Source: Kingdonia uniflora (lineage: Eukaryota; Streptophyta; Magnoliopsida; Ranunculales; Circaeasteraceae). Taken from it: 64,000 bases of DNA. Where the stretch lies: NCBI GenBank assembly GCA_014058105.1, contig JACGCM010001129.1, forward strand, positions 1,809,001-1,873,000, given 5' to 3'. The notes beneath the pieces were generated by a model, which saw only the letters and a list, made by a program, of their open reading frames with translations, ran no database searches and was not told the DNA's origin. Of the stretch, positions 22,257 through 33,600 are shown piece after piece; positions within the stretch are counted from its first letter, which is position 1; each line of letters begins with the position of its first letter. The translations under genes were made by a program, and so were the position numbers.

Positions 22257-22633
22257 GAGCATCCCCTGAAGTGCCTCACTAACTTAGTTAAAAAAAAGCC
22301 GAATCCAAGTTAGTGAGGCTCTATTTCCTCTTACAGTACCTGACTTGGATTTTTTATCGCGTGTCTGTTTAATTTTTTTTTCTTTTCATAAGTCCAAATT
22401 GGGCCCCCAAGTCTTCGGCGCACGATTTGGTTTAGGCGCCTGTTTAAAAACATAACAGGCGCCCACACATAGGCGCCCAATTGCGACATTAAAATCCAAG
22501 GTTGAGTCTGGGATTCCAGGACTCAACCTTGGATTTGGAGTGTGAAATCCAAGTCATTGAGGTATTGTTGGATGAGGAAAATCCTAGGTGACACCTTGGA
22601 TTCCAAGGTAGTGAGGGACTTTAGGAGATGCTC
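22257..22633. mobile_element. Tourist/PIF-Harbinger-like MITE
   Basis: A 377-bp element bounded by TTA on each side (22254-22256 and 22634-22636), the 3-bp target duplication typical of PIF/Harbinger. The ends are inverted repeats of about 29 bp with four mismatches: the left begins GAGCATCCCCTGAAGT, the right, read in reverse, GAGCATCTCCTAAAGT. No coding capacity. It contains GC-rich GGCGCC repeats near 22433-22482. It sits in the promoter region of the mTERF gene. Confidence 0.85.
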
Positions 22634-22773
22634 TTAAACCCTAGAAAAACCCATTTGCCGCTTTTGACCTCAAAAGTTGCCGACTGATTTGGCATCTAAT
22701 AGTAGCTTAATGATTTGGCATTGTTGGAGAATTATCAAATTGTATTATTGACACCCTTTAATCCGTATTCCTA

Positions 22774-22868
22774 CTGGACGATCAATAAGGTCTATGGCCT
22801 AGGTTGGTGACTTCCATTGAACTTTGGAGGGGTGCTTGCCTAACATCTCCCCAAGTAGGAGAATGTAC
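22774..22868 (+). pseudogene. U1 snRNA pseudogene
   Basis: It matches U1 from CTGGACG through stem-loop III but lacks the ACUUACCUG 5' end. A 13-nt stretch is deleted within stem-loop I, and the copy stops before the Sm site and last hairpin. No USE or TATA precedes it. It cannot make a working snRNA. Confidence 0.88.
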
Positions 22869-23339
22869 AAGCAATATCATATAGTAGTTTGAGAACTTAC
22901 AAAACTTTTAGTAAGAACTCTTGAATGTTCAGAGCTTTGAGCATGTTTTTGTTTAAAAGGGGCTCATGAATCAAAAAGAGTTTATCAGTATCATTTTATA
23001 ACCAATTCATAATGCGTAAGACGTGTCTTCTTTGAGGCGGTGGGTTGTCTCAATTATTTTTCATTTAACAAAGTATTTTTTATTTTTTATTTTTATAAAA
23101 GTAGATGTCGACACACAAAGTGGTTCTTATGAACAATAAATCTACTATTCACTTTTCACTATTTACAAAATAAATAGTAATGAATTCTTATGTTTTTGAT
23201 CTTTTGTGTCGGCAGATCAAAGATAAGTATTGACTAGATACTTCCAATAGAAGCTTTAATAATTAAAATGAAAGAGTGTTTGTCCTTTTATACCTAAGCT
23301 AATTGTATCAGACCCGTTGTTTGTGTTGCTACCAATTCA

Positions 23340-25145
23340 TCGATAACCTTCTATCTAACCTTAAACTGGACAACTTCTTTTCTGGGTAGGGTCCTTCAGA
23401 TTATTGGACAACTTCTTTTCTGGGGCAATAAGGATGTGTGTGGTCCTGTTTTGTCTGTCTTCTAGCTTCTTTGTAGATTGCCTTTTTGGTGTTATCTGAG
23501 ATATCCAAAACGCCTTTGTTGAATGCCTACTCCAAATTCATTATTTTTGTCATATCTTCACTGTTAATTGGTGAAGGGAAATCTACTTGTTAAGATGATT
23601 TTTGGGGTTTGGTAATTTACTTTTACCCCACTTTTCGAGTTAATTTTTTGGATCTCAAAAAGAATCTGGTTGAGCATCATTACTCTTTTTTTATGGAGGT
23701 GTTTCACATGTTCTTTTCTTGGATTCAGGGCTAAAAGCTTCGGTTCTTCTCGTTCGTTTGATGATGAACCCATCTTGATAAAGTGGTATGGGGTTAAATC
23801 CCCTTCTTCTTCGTTACCCCAATCAGTTATTGAAGTGTGAAATTAAAGGAAAATGGGTTTATCCTCTACCTTAATTTTCTTTCGAAAGTTTTTTATTGCT
23901 TTCTTAAAGTTATCTGGGAAGAATTTTAATTCTAAGAGATTGTTTGACGGATAACAACAATCAATTAATCCACACAGGAATAATTGGTAGACCAATTTTG
24001 AGTCAGCAATACTACAAACGTTGAATTTACTTCCTGTTAATGGCATGTTAATGGAATAGATTCCCAATAGGTCTAAGTCTTGACCTTCATCTTGTCTAGC
24101 CTTGTTGGACCAATAGTACCATATTGCTAGGGTTATTGTTCCAATTTCGTAATCGACTTCTTTGGGTTGTGTAATTTCTGGGCTTAATACATCTGGCATT
24201 GGGCCTTTTTGTAAGTTGAACCGGTTAGATTTTTTATGGTTTCCAGGGGCTATGATGGCCAATTTTCCTGGGGTATTGGTTTGGGTAACGATGCTAGCCC
24301 ATTTGGCAATATCAACCCATTTCTTACTAGCGAACTTGTCAACTATGTTTACTGGCCTCAGGGGTTCTTCCATTAGTATTGTGGGTGTTGGATGGGCTAG
24401 AGGATTCTCATCTTTTTTTTTTAGTGTAGCTTTTGAAAGCCTGGTCTGCCTCTTGCCATGTTTTGAATGCTTGGTATATAACACCTTTTATTCCAATCAC
24501 TTTCGTGCTGATTTTGGCTCAGGATGTGGAGATCCCTTCATTGCTAGTGTTAAAAATAATATAGTATTTTTGGGCTTTAATGCCTCCTAGCCTAAAGCCT
24601 ATGAAGACTGCTTTGAGGTATGTGAATCCTCAGATCACATTGAGTTGGATGATTTCTTATTACATCCTATTGAGGAGTAGAAATTCTATTTTGAGTTGTG
24701 ACACTCTTGTGGAGGGTTTGATTCTCCTAAAGAACTATGACGTTCTGGATTATTTGAAATGTTGAACATTTCTTGGTAATATGATCCTCTCGGGCCTTCT
24801 TCTTCTTCAGTAATTGAAGATGTAAGCTTTCGCTTTTGCTTGAGCTGAGGGATTTTCATCCTTTTTGGCATCATTTGTAGTTCTAATTCTTGGATCTCAT
24901 TATCCAAATCTTGTTCCATTTTTGTATTTCTTCCCTTAAGTGTTCCTGAAAACATGAATATTGAAACATTAGTTAATTCTCTGGTAAGAGCATCTGCCAC
25001 ACAATTATTTATCCCTGCAATATGCTCTACATCAAATTGATAATAATTAAATCATTATTACCATCGCAACAACCTTCCTTGTTTGTAGTCTCCTACAATA
25101 TTAGTTCTCAAAAAATAACCAAAGTTCTTATTATTACTTCTGACC
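23340..25145 (-). mobile_element. Endogenous pararetrovirus-like fragment, copy 1 (RNase H tail to downstream ORF)
   Basis: Read on the minus strand, the segment starts with a broken RNase H end (about 25115-24970) containing VEHIAGINNCVADALTREL, the VEHI-G-N-ADALSRE block found in Caulimoviridae and Ty3-type RNase H. It continues into an acidic, Lys-rich region (to 24686) and then an ORF of unknown function (24484-23843). Sequence from 23770 to 23340 is repeated at 25640-25390 and 27120 onward. The minus-strand order RNase H, downstream ORF, intergenic promoter, primer site fits a circular pararetroviral genome integrated in rearranged form. A Ty3/Gypsy origin is the alternative. The parts are disrupted by stops and junctions; nothing here is a complete genome. 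Confidence 0.5.
23843..24484 (-). CDS. Unidentified ORF of the pararetrovirus-like fragment
   Basis: 213 codons open from the first in-frame start-like codon. The product has a basic N-terminus (KHGKRQTRLSKATLKKK) and a mixed hydrophilic/hydrophobic body with Trp-rich KWVDIAKWASIV, and no motif that I recognise. A second, more decayed copy lies at about 25850-26480 with frameshifts and small indels. It follows the RNase H remnant on the same strand, so it may be the downstream ORF of a two-ORF pararetrovirus. The function is unknown, and expression from this decayed locus is doubtful. Confidence 0.4.
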   Translation of the reverse strand: MLYTKHSKHGKRQTRLSKATLKKKDENPLAHPTPTILMEEPLRPVNIVDKFASKKWVDIAKWASIVTQTNTPGKLAIIAPGNHKKSNRFNLQKGPMPDVLSPEITQPKEVDYEIGTITLAIWYYWSNKARQDEGQDLDLLGIYSINMPLTGSKFNVCSIADSKLVYQLFLCGLIDCCYPSNNLLELKFFPDNFKKAIKNFRKKIKVEDKPIFL

Positions 25146-25149
25146 TCTA

Positions 25150-26500
25150 CAATAATTTACAATAATAACTTACATAGTGGGGTTCTGCTGGATCATTCCT
25201 AGCCACACACATTCACATAATAATCTATTTACATAAAGATAGTCTAGTACGATCATATTGGTATGGACCCAATGTATTAGTTGATTGATTGTCTTCACAT
25301 GGGTATGGACTCGCTGTGGTGTCGACAAACTTTCTTCACATGTCTTCACGTGGGCGTGGGCCCACTTATTAAGAACTCTTCACTTGGGTGGGGTCCTTCA
25401 GATAATTGGACAACTTCTTTTATGAGGCAATAAGAACACTTGTGGTCCTGTTTCACCTATCTTCTAACTTCCTTGCAAAATGCTTTTTGGTATTATCTGA
25501 GACATCCAAAATACATTCGTTGAATGCCTGCTCAAAATTTATTATTTTTGTCCTATCTTCACTACTGATTGGCGAAGGGAATTTACTTGTTAGGATGATT
25601 TTTAGGGTTTGTAATTTACTTTTACCCCACTTTCCCAATTAATTTTTTGGATCTCAAAAAAGAATCTGGTTAAGCATCATTGTTTTTTCTTTATGGAGGT
25701 GTTCCACCTATTCTTTTCTTGGATTCAAAGCTAAAAGCCTCAGTTCTTCTCATTCGTTTGATGCCAAACCCATCTTGATAAAGTGGTATGGGGTTTTATC
25801 CCCTTCTTCTTCATTACCCTAGCCAGTTATTGAATTGTAGAATTGGAGGAAAATGGGCTTATCCTCTGCCTTAATTTTCTTTCAAAATTTTTTTATTGCT
25901 ATTTTAAAGTTATTTAGGAAAAATTTTAATTGTAAGAGATTGTTTGACGGATAACATCAATCAATTAATCCACACAGGAATAATTGGTAGACCATTTTTG
26001 GGTCAGCAGTGCTAGAAACGTTAAATTTGCTTCCTGTTACTGACCTGTTAATAGAATAGATTCCCAACAGGCCTAAGTCTTGACCTTCGTCTTGTCTTGC
26101 CTTGTTGGACCAATAGTACCATATTCTTGGGTTATTGTTTCTGTTTCGTAATTGACTTTGTTGGGTTTTGTGATTTTTAAGCTTAATACTTTTGGCATTG
26201 GGCCTTTTGGTAAGCTAAACCGGTTAGATTTTTATGGTTTATAGGGGATATGATGGCCAATTTTCCTAGGGTATTGGTTTGGGTAACGACGTTAGCCCAT
26301 TTGACAATATCAACCCATTTTTTACTAGCGAACTTGTCAACTATGTTTACTGGCCTCATGGGTTCTTCCTTTAGTATTGTGGGTATTGGATGGGCTGGAG
26401 GACTCTTATCTTTTTTTTTAGTGTAGCTTTTGAAAGCCTGGTCTGCCTTTTGCCATGTTTTGAATGTTTGGTGTATAAAACCTTATATTCCAATTACTTT
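25150..26500 (-). mobile_element. Pararetrovirus-like fragment, copy 2 (intergenic region and decayed ORF)
   Basis: 25150-25390 repeats the intergenic sequence found again at 26860-27110 (shared CATGGGTATGGACYCGCT and CTTCACGTGGG blocks). 25390-26480 repeats the region 23380-24490 with many substitutions, stops and indels. An abrupt junction at about 25145-25150 joins this intergenic sequence to the RNase H remnant, which points to rearranged or concatenated integration. Confidence 0.5.
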
Positions 26501-26634
26501 TGTGATTCCTACTGGGAAAGTGATATAAAAGTAAATTACCAAACCCCAAAAATCATCCTAACAAGTAGATTCCCTTCGCCAAATCAAGAATAAAGATATG
26601 ATGAAAATAATGAATTTCGTGTAATCCGTATAAT

Positions 26635-27204
26635 GGCTATGATACCATTATTTTGAGCTGATATAAAATTTTCAATTTTTTTTTGCTGTTTTTGAGGATT
26701 GTTGGGAGTTGATTGAAGAACAAAACTTAAAGTTAAGAGCTGAAATAAGTAATTAAAGAACTCTCAAGAAATTTTAAGAACTTAGTTCTTTATTTCATAA
26801 TACACTCTTCGCTCCCCATATTTTATTCACCAGAGGTGCTTTATATAGCCATCCTCTATAATAATTTACAATATTAACTTACATAGTGGGGTTTCACTAG
26901 ATCTTTCTTAACCACACACATTTACATAATAATCTAGATACATAAAGATAGTCTAGAACGGTCACATAGGTATGGACCCACTGTATTAGTTGATTGATTG
27001 TCTTTACATGGGTATAGACCCGCTATGGTATCGGTAAAATTTCTTTACTTGTCTTCACGTGGGTGTGGGCCCACTTATTTAGAACTCTTCACCTGGGTAG
27101 GGTCCTTCAGATAATTGGATAACTTCTTTTCTGAGGCAATAAGGATACTTGTGGTCCTGTTTTGCCTATCTTATAGCTTCCTTATAGAATACATTTTTGG
27201 TGTT
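26635..27204 (-). promoter_or_regulatory. Pararetrovirus-like promoter, leader and tRNA-Met-type primer-binding site
   Basis: On the minus strand a TATA motif (GGCTATATAAAG, about 26842-26853) is followed by roughly 190 bp of leader and then TGGTATCATAGCC at 26647-26635. This differs by one base from the primer site complementary to initiator tRNA-Met (TGGTATCAGAGCC) used by caulimovirids and many Copia elements. The sequence upstream of the TATA box, to 27204, is shared with 25150-25390. This suggests the genomic RNA start and reverse-transcription priming region. Confidence 0.5.
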
Positions 27205-27737
27205 TGTAATATCATATTTCCCAGATTTGACAAGAATAAGCCAAACACTCTATAGTCAAAGACAGCTCAACATTCTATAGTTGAAGATAACTCAGTACTC
27301 TGTAGTCGAAGACAACTCAACATTCTATAGTCGAAGACAACTCAACATTCTAGAAGATTTCGTGAGTCCTCGATTTACCAAAAGTAGCCGTTGCAGCCCG
27401 GTCAAGAAGGAACTGTTAGAGATCCGCAAAGTTTTCCCACTAGCCCCGGAATATGAGACTTTTTCTTTCTTTTTGTAAATTGCATGTTTATACTATAAAT
27501 ACAAGCAAATAATAGGTTCTAAAGGACTGCAAGTCTTACATTTCTCTATCCAAAATACTATCAACACTCTGAAAACATATAATAACTAGCATCTACTAGA
27601 TTTTACATCAAATCCTCCTCGAGGTCGTGGTTTTTCTCAGTTTCTACTGAGTTATCCACGTAAAATCTTTGTTGTTAGCTCTTTATTATGCAATCCTTAC
27701 GAACAAGTATTAACAAAGGTTTTCCTTCTGGAAAACA
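27205..27737 (+). mobile_element. Solo LTR inserted in the pararetrovirus-like sequence
   Basis: The insert begins TGTAATATCATA and ends GGAAAACA (TG...CA). Flanking sequence on both sides (GGTGTT on the left, ATCTAAGATATCC on the right) is contiguous in the copies at 23490 and 25490, so this is a clean insertion. A TATA-like ACTATAAATAC at about 27492 and a CGAGGTCGTGGTTTTT block near 27621 resemble the Gypsy LTR at 42141-42664. GTGTT and GTCTT flank it, one mismatch from a 5-bp target duplication. Three to four CTATAGTYGAAGA-type repeats lie at 27250-27340. Confidence 0.6.
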
Positions 27738-27816
27738 CGTCTTATCTAAGATATCCAAAGCGCCTTCGTTGAATACCTGCTCAAAATTTATTATTTTTGC
27801 CGTATCTTCACTACTG

Positions 27817-30332
27817 ATTCAGTGTGCATTATGGCAAGTTACTGGGACATCTCATTAGCAGGAAAAGAATCAAAGCTGATCCAGATCAGATTCAAGCTCT
27901 AATCTCCATGCCATCACGACAAACAAAGAATGATATACAGAAGCTCGCTGGCAAGATTATAGCTATCAAAAAATTTGCCTACAAGTCCTCGGATCCCTAT
28001 TGATGGTTGTTCATGCTACTTCATGGATCCACCTGAAGAGGCAAAGGACAACAATGTGTGGAGATCGATTGGACAGAAGAATGTGAAGTAGCTTTTGAAG
28101 AACTCAAAATCTATCTTGGAAAATCTCCACGATGAGCACCTCGATAGACAATGAAGAATTGATTATCTCTACCTCTCAGTTACATATAACTCTCTCAGTT
28201 CGATTCTTATTGGACTTGAAGAAAAGATTGAGAAGCCCGTGTATTTTATAAGCAAGACCCTCACGCCGGCAAAAATATGATATTTTAAGATCGAGCGACA
28301 ACTCCTCACATTTGTCTATAGTTCACAAAAGCTTAAGTACTATTTTTAAGCACATTTAGTCAAGGTCATGACAAATTATCTCCTTCAAGAAGTACTATCT
28401 AAGAAGAAGAAATCACGCAGAGTGTAACAATGGTATGTCACTTTGAGAGAACATTATATCAAGTTTGAATAGAGAACCTCAGAAAAAGGTCAGGCAGTAG
28501 CTAATTTTTTAGCTGACTTCCCAGTAGAAGATCCAGATTAGGAGGAACACGATCTAGATCTAACAAAAGAACTTGAAGATGATCCACCTTCAAAGCCCTT
28601 TGAAAAATGAGCTGAATGGGTTATACCAAAGGGTTGGAGACTTCTTACAGACGGATCAACAGGATTTACAGGGTCCAGGATTGGAATCGAACTGATTACA
28701 CCCTCCAATGACAGAATTTATAAATTAACACACCTCAATTTTGAAGCCTCAAATAATGTCACAGAGTATGAAGCATTAATTTATGGCCTAGACATAGCAT
28801 TAGAGATCAGAGTTCTTAAACTATCAGTCTATACTGACTCATTGTTGATCGTCCACCACTACTCCGAGCAATACAAGAAGAATGGTAAAATAGCTGATTA
28901 TGCAGCCCTAGTTGCTGACAGTATGAGCAGATTCGATAAAGCTACTCTCAAATTTTAATGTCGTAGCAAAAATTGACATGCCGATTATTTAGCTTACTTA
29001 GTCGGGGTCTTAGGTACAGAAGTATGGTACCTCCAAATCGAAGTGATTTCAACCCCCAATATTGATTTCCCAACGGTATGTACGATCAACATTGGCGGCG
29101 ATGATGAGGAGGATGACGATTGGAGGAAACCGTTTCTCGCATATCTCAGCCCAGAGAACAAATATGATGGGCCACTTCCAGAAGATCCAAAAGAGTGCCA
29201 GCAGTTGATTGAAAACTCGAAGCATTACACACTTCAAAAAGACGACTTATATAGAAGGTCGGTCACTGAACCATACCTCAAGTACCTCTCAAAGACATAA
29301 GCTGATGGAATGCTCAAGGATCTACATGAAGGGACTTGTGGTTCCCATGTCGCAAGTCAACCACTCGCAAGCAAAGCAATTACACAAGGAGTATTCAGGC
29401 ATGAAATGCAAAAGTAGGCCGAGGAGTATTCATAAAAAAATGATGCGTGCCAGTGACATGGTAATCAAATATGAACTCCTACTCTCGAACTCCACGCAAG
29501 TAAAGTGTTCTGGCCTTTCAAACGATGGGCACTTGATCTCGTGGGATAATTCCCAAACATGTCGGGTAACTACATATTCCTACTCGGTTCCACAGATTAT
29601 TTTATGAAGTAGGTCAAAGCCGTTCCCCTCTCTCGAGCTCAAGAAGAAGAAGTCATCTCATTTATCTGAGAACATATCATCACATGATTTGGTTGCCCCC
29701 ACCTGATTTGGATCGATAACAGCCCACAGTTTATTGGAGAGAAGGTAGTGACATTTCTAAACAAGCATAACATCATTCATTCACCCTCCAATCCATACTA
29801 TCCCAACCGAAATCACTAACAAAACTATAGTGGATGGAATCAAGAAGATATTCAAATTATAGAAGAAGGGTAATTGGATAAGGGAATTGCCACATATCTT
29901 ATGGGCTTACCGTACAACACCGTAACAATCGACAGGATGTTCCCCATTCCTACTTGCTTATGGAACAGAAGCCGTAATCCCAACAAAATATTATCATCCC
30001 GTCAAAGATCATGATCTCACTGATGAAGAAAATGAGTTCGAGTTATCCTGCAATATAAACTGGATCGATGAAATACGAGAGCTCGAGCTGTTGCAAACTT
30101 AGGTCAATATCATCATATGTTAGCCAGTTCATACAACAGAAGAGTTCAGAGTCGCGAGTTCGAAATCGATGGCCTCGTCCTCCGAGAGATCCCTAAAAAT
30201 AGAAGAAAAAAAATATATGTTGGGAAACTCGCAGAGAAATGGGAAGGTCCATTTTTGGTTGTGGGACGAACTAATCTTCGATCCTACTACCTCATAACAA
30301 AGGACGTCATAACAAAGCCCTTAGAACACTAG
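27817..30332 (+). pseudogene. Ty3/Gypsy (Tat-type) pol remnant: RT, RNase H, archaeal-type RNase H, integrase
   Basis: The remnant is truncated at its 5' end inside reverse transcriptase at a junction with pararetroviral sequence. RT C-terminus: GKLLGHLISRKRI, then WTEECEVAFEELK (27830-28120). First RNase H: IERQLLTFVYSSQKLKYYF, and KGQAVANFLADFPVEDPD at about 28487-28535. A second RNase H follows at 28600-29000 (LLTDGSTGFTGSRIG, FEASNNVTEYEALIYGL, YTDSLLIVHH). Two RNase H domains in tandem are a hallmark of the Tat lineage. Integrase remnants span 29290-30000 (TCGSHVA, KRWALDLVG, IWIDNSPQF), and a chromatin-proximal tail at 30117-30332 ends KWEGPFLVVGRTNLRSYYL. Several frameshifts and stops make it non-functional. 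Its 3' LTR is at 42141-42664. Confidence 0.85.
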
Positions 30333-30667
30333 GAAATTAAAGCGATATTATCATTAAATCCCTAATTTTCCAAACACATGATACATCTACTATTTCTAAA
30401 AGCGAGATTACAATCTCCAACATTATGTACATTCTTTTCTCATCGATGAAAACTTTCAAGTTTTTTCTCCCACATTACTCTTTACAGTCATATATATATT
30501 TATCTACTAAATCTCAAACGATTAAAACAAAGGTAATACTAGCTTTCAATCAATGCACATCTACTATCTACTAAATCACAAATGATTAAAGCAAAGGTAA
30601 TACTAGTTTTTAATCAATACGCGTATACTATCTCTAATGATAAAATAAAGGTAAAACTAGCTTTCAT

Positions 30668-33600
30668 CTATCTAACATCTGCAATACATAAACGAAAATA
30701 GTTTACAACTTCTTTATGCAGCCCCTTTTGGACTACATTAGATGAACTTCCACCAACATTCAGAGCTATAGAAGACGTAAACTCTTGTGCTCTAGCAACA
30801 ACCACCTCTCTACCTAACTCTACTTGTTCCTCCGTAATGGGACCAATACCGGTTTCCATAAGATTCAAATAGTTACTTTAATTTACGTCAACCTTACAGA
30901 TATAACCCTTCAAAACATGACAGCCATGCAACATATGTATAATCTAAATTTTTTTATTCAACTTCGCATAGCGAGCCTTGGCTCCCTCTAAGCGTCCCTC
31001 CAAATCTAGTACAAGACCGTTCAATACCTTCAACTATTCCAAAGATTTACCCCATTCGACCTGATATTTCTCTTTATACTCATTTAACTCCTATACTTCA
31101 CTTCACAACGCCAGCAACTCTACCTCCTTTTTCTATAGAACCTCATTTACATGATGTTCACTAAAGGAAGCATTCTTCAACGTTTCATCTTTTTCCTTAA
31201 AGCTTCTTCCAAATATTTTTTCTTAATTATAATATTCAACTTATCCCTATTCTCTTTAGTTCGCTCATTTGCTTTCCATACAACAGCATAAACACACACC
31301 AAATCCTCTTCCAATGATTTGATTTGAACCTGTGCATGCATCAATTCATCTTGGACGCTAGCCAATTCAACCTCCTTTTTCTTTAATTACTCCCTGATCC
31401 ATTTTAACTCCTTTCTTTTCGCCTCTAAGGCTCCAATACGATATTGAGCACGATCTGCATCTTTATTCTTCCCCTTCATTTTCTCTACATCTCTTTCCAA
31501 CTTCTTTACAGTGTTATTCAACTTTTCCACCTCAATTTGAGCGTTCACTAACTCACCCTAAGTGCTACCTAATTTAGCTTCCTTATTCTCAATCTTCTTA
31601 GTCAGCTCGTTAGCCGTCGCTTATGATTTAGTCAACTTCAGCTCTAATTTTACATACTAATTTGTAATCTCGTCTAATGCCCGTTGAACCTTATCTAATT
31701 TGATCTTAAACTTGTGATTACATTTGATGATATTCTCCTCATATGATCGTGCAGCTTCTAGCTTGGCCTGCACAAAAGTTTGATTTCAAGTTCAACACAT
31801 GGAATGCTAACAATATATGTTTCTCATATAAATAGTTCACACATCCAACATTTAACATACATTACTCCCATCTCTTACAGTCAGTTATATATATCATCGA
31901 CATACCACAACGAGCTGATACTTTTGTAGCCTTCAAGTTATGAAGATTTCTCACTTTGGTGGCCATACGCTCTACAACTTTAGGATGGGGATGAATACCA
32001 CGATGCTCTAATATTTTAAGGTACACCATTTTTAACCCTCTCTCACTATTTATCTCAGCTTCTAGAAAGAGGGTTAATTATATTAATTCTTTGGTTACTT
32101 ATGGTATATTTTCCCTATATTTTCTAACCACTTCATCTTTCTCTATTTTCTCTTTGGCCCATCCTAAACGAGCTACACATAAATCACTCCAGTGCTTTTC
32201 ACTAAGTTCTCTATATTTTCTCACTTGAACCTCCGTACGGGTAGTCAGCAGAGCTGCTGCATATACAAATTTTTTCTCCCTAGAGAACTTTTTCTTTAAG
32301 CCCTCAATTGTGGCACGCAGTGTTGGGAAAATTCCAAAAGAAAGAAGAAAACCAATTACTGAACCAAGCAAGGAGGCGTGTAAGCGCTTCTCTAAGATAG
32401 TCGAAGCCTCTCCAAAGGTGTAAAAGAACTCAGCAGCACTGCACAAAGTGATTAAGTTTGTTTCACTTTCCTAAATGCCCAAAAAGCGAAAAACAAAATT
32501 AAGAAAAAGAAAAACTTGTTTGTTTGTTTTTCTATGTGTTTTTTATTCACATATGAAATCTATATAAGTAAAAGTCTATGACTATTTAGTTCTAAAACTA
32601 CTTAAATTAATACATTAAAGTATTGATATCAAATAAGCCACACTTAATTCCATAATACCCAATGAATAATATTAACCAGTTGCAGACTCTAATAGTCATA
32701 GAAGTCGAAAATGTTATCTCTTTCAGATTAAGATCCAAACCCACTAAGCCCACGCCCCACGACCGCGGAAAGCGTACAAAGTGCTAAGTGCGCCTAATAA
32801 AATATCAAAAAGTACCTCAAACGCCTATTCACCCACTCGCTCGATACGAAGCATCTCGCTAAAGTGCACACACTCCTAGAGTAGAGTTTTAAATCCTACT
32901 AGGCAATAGAGATATAAAAACTATTAAAAAATTCTTTTTATTTCTAATGTGGGATAAAACATTTAAAACCATATTTTGTTTTATAAAACATTTAAAGTTA
33001 AAACAATTCCAGCACACAGTTCACTAAGTTCCTATACAACAATTTTCATATCAAACAACTTCTAAAAACTCAACTGTTTTGCTTCTTATATCTATACCCA
33101 TACAAAGTTTGACAATAACAATAATAAACTCTTTTACAAATATTCTTCATATATATTACTCTACCATCTCAAATTCTTTAACTCCCTGGTTTTCCTAGTA
33201 TGTACTAGGGGAAACAAGATTTAACCTTGGTACAGTTTCATCATGCGGAGTCCCCCTTACCTCTACCTCTTCCTCTCCCTCTAACCCAGGGACATCTTCG
33301 GATCACCCTTCCATTATAGCTTCTACATCCACAAAATCATACCCATCGTCCTGTAAACACTGAGCAAGATTATTTTGGGCAGTAATCACCTCACTAATTT
33401 GTTGTTGGGGAAACAAGATTTAACCCTAACACAACTTCGTCACGCGGAGTCCCCCTTACCTCCACCTCTTCCTCTCCCTCTAACCCAAGGACATCGTCAG
33501 GTCGCCCTTCCATTCTAGATCCTACATCCTCAAAATCATACCCATCGTCCTGTAAACGTTGAGCAAGATTATTTTGGGCAGCAATCACCTTACTATTTTA

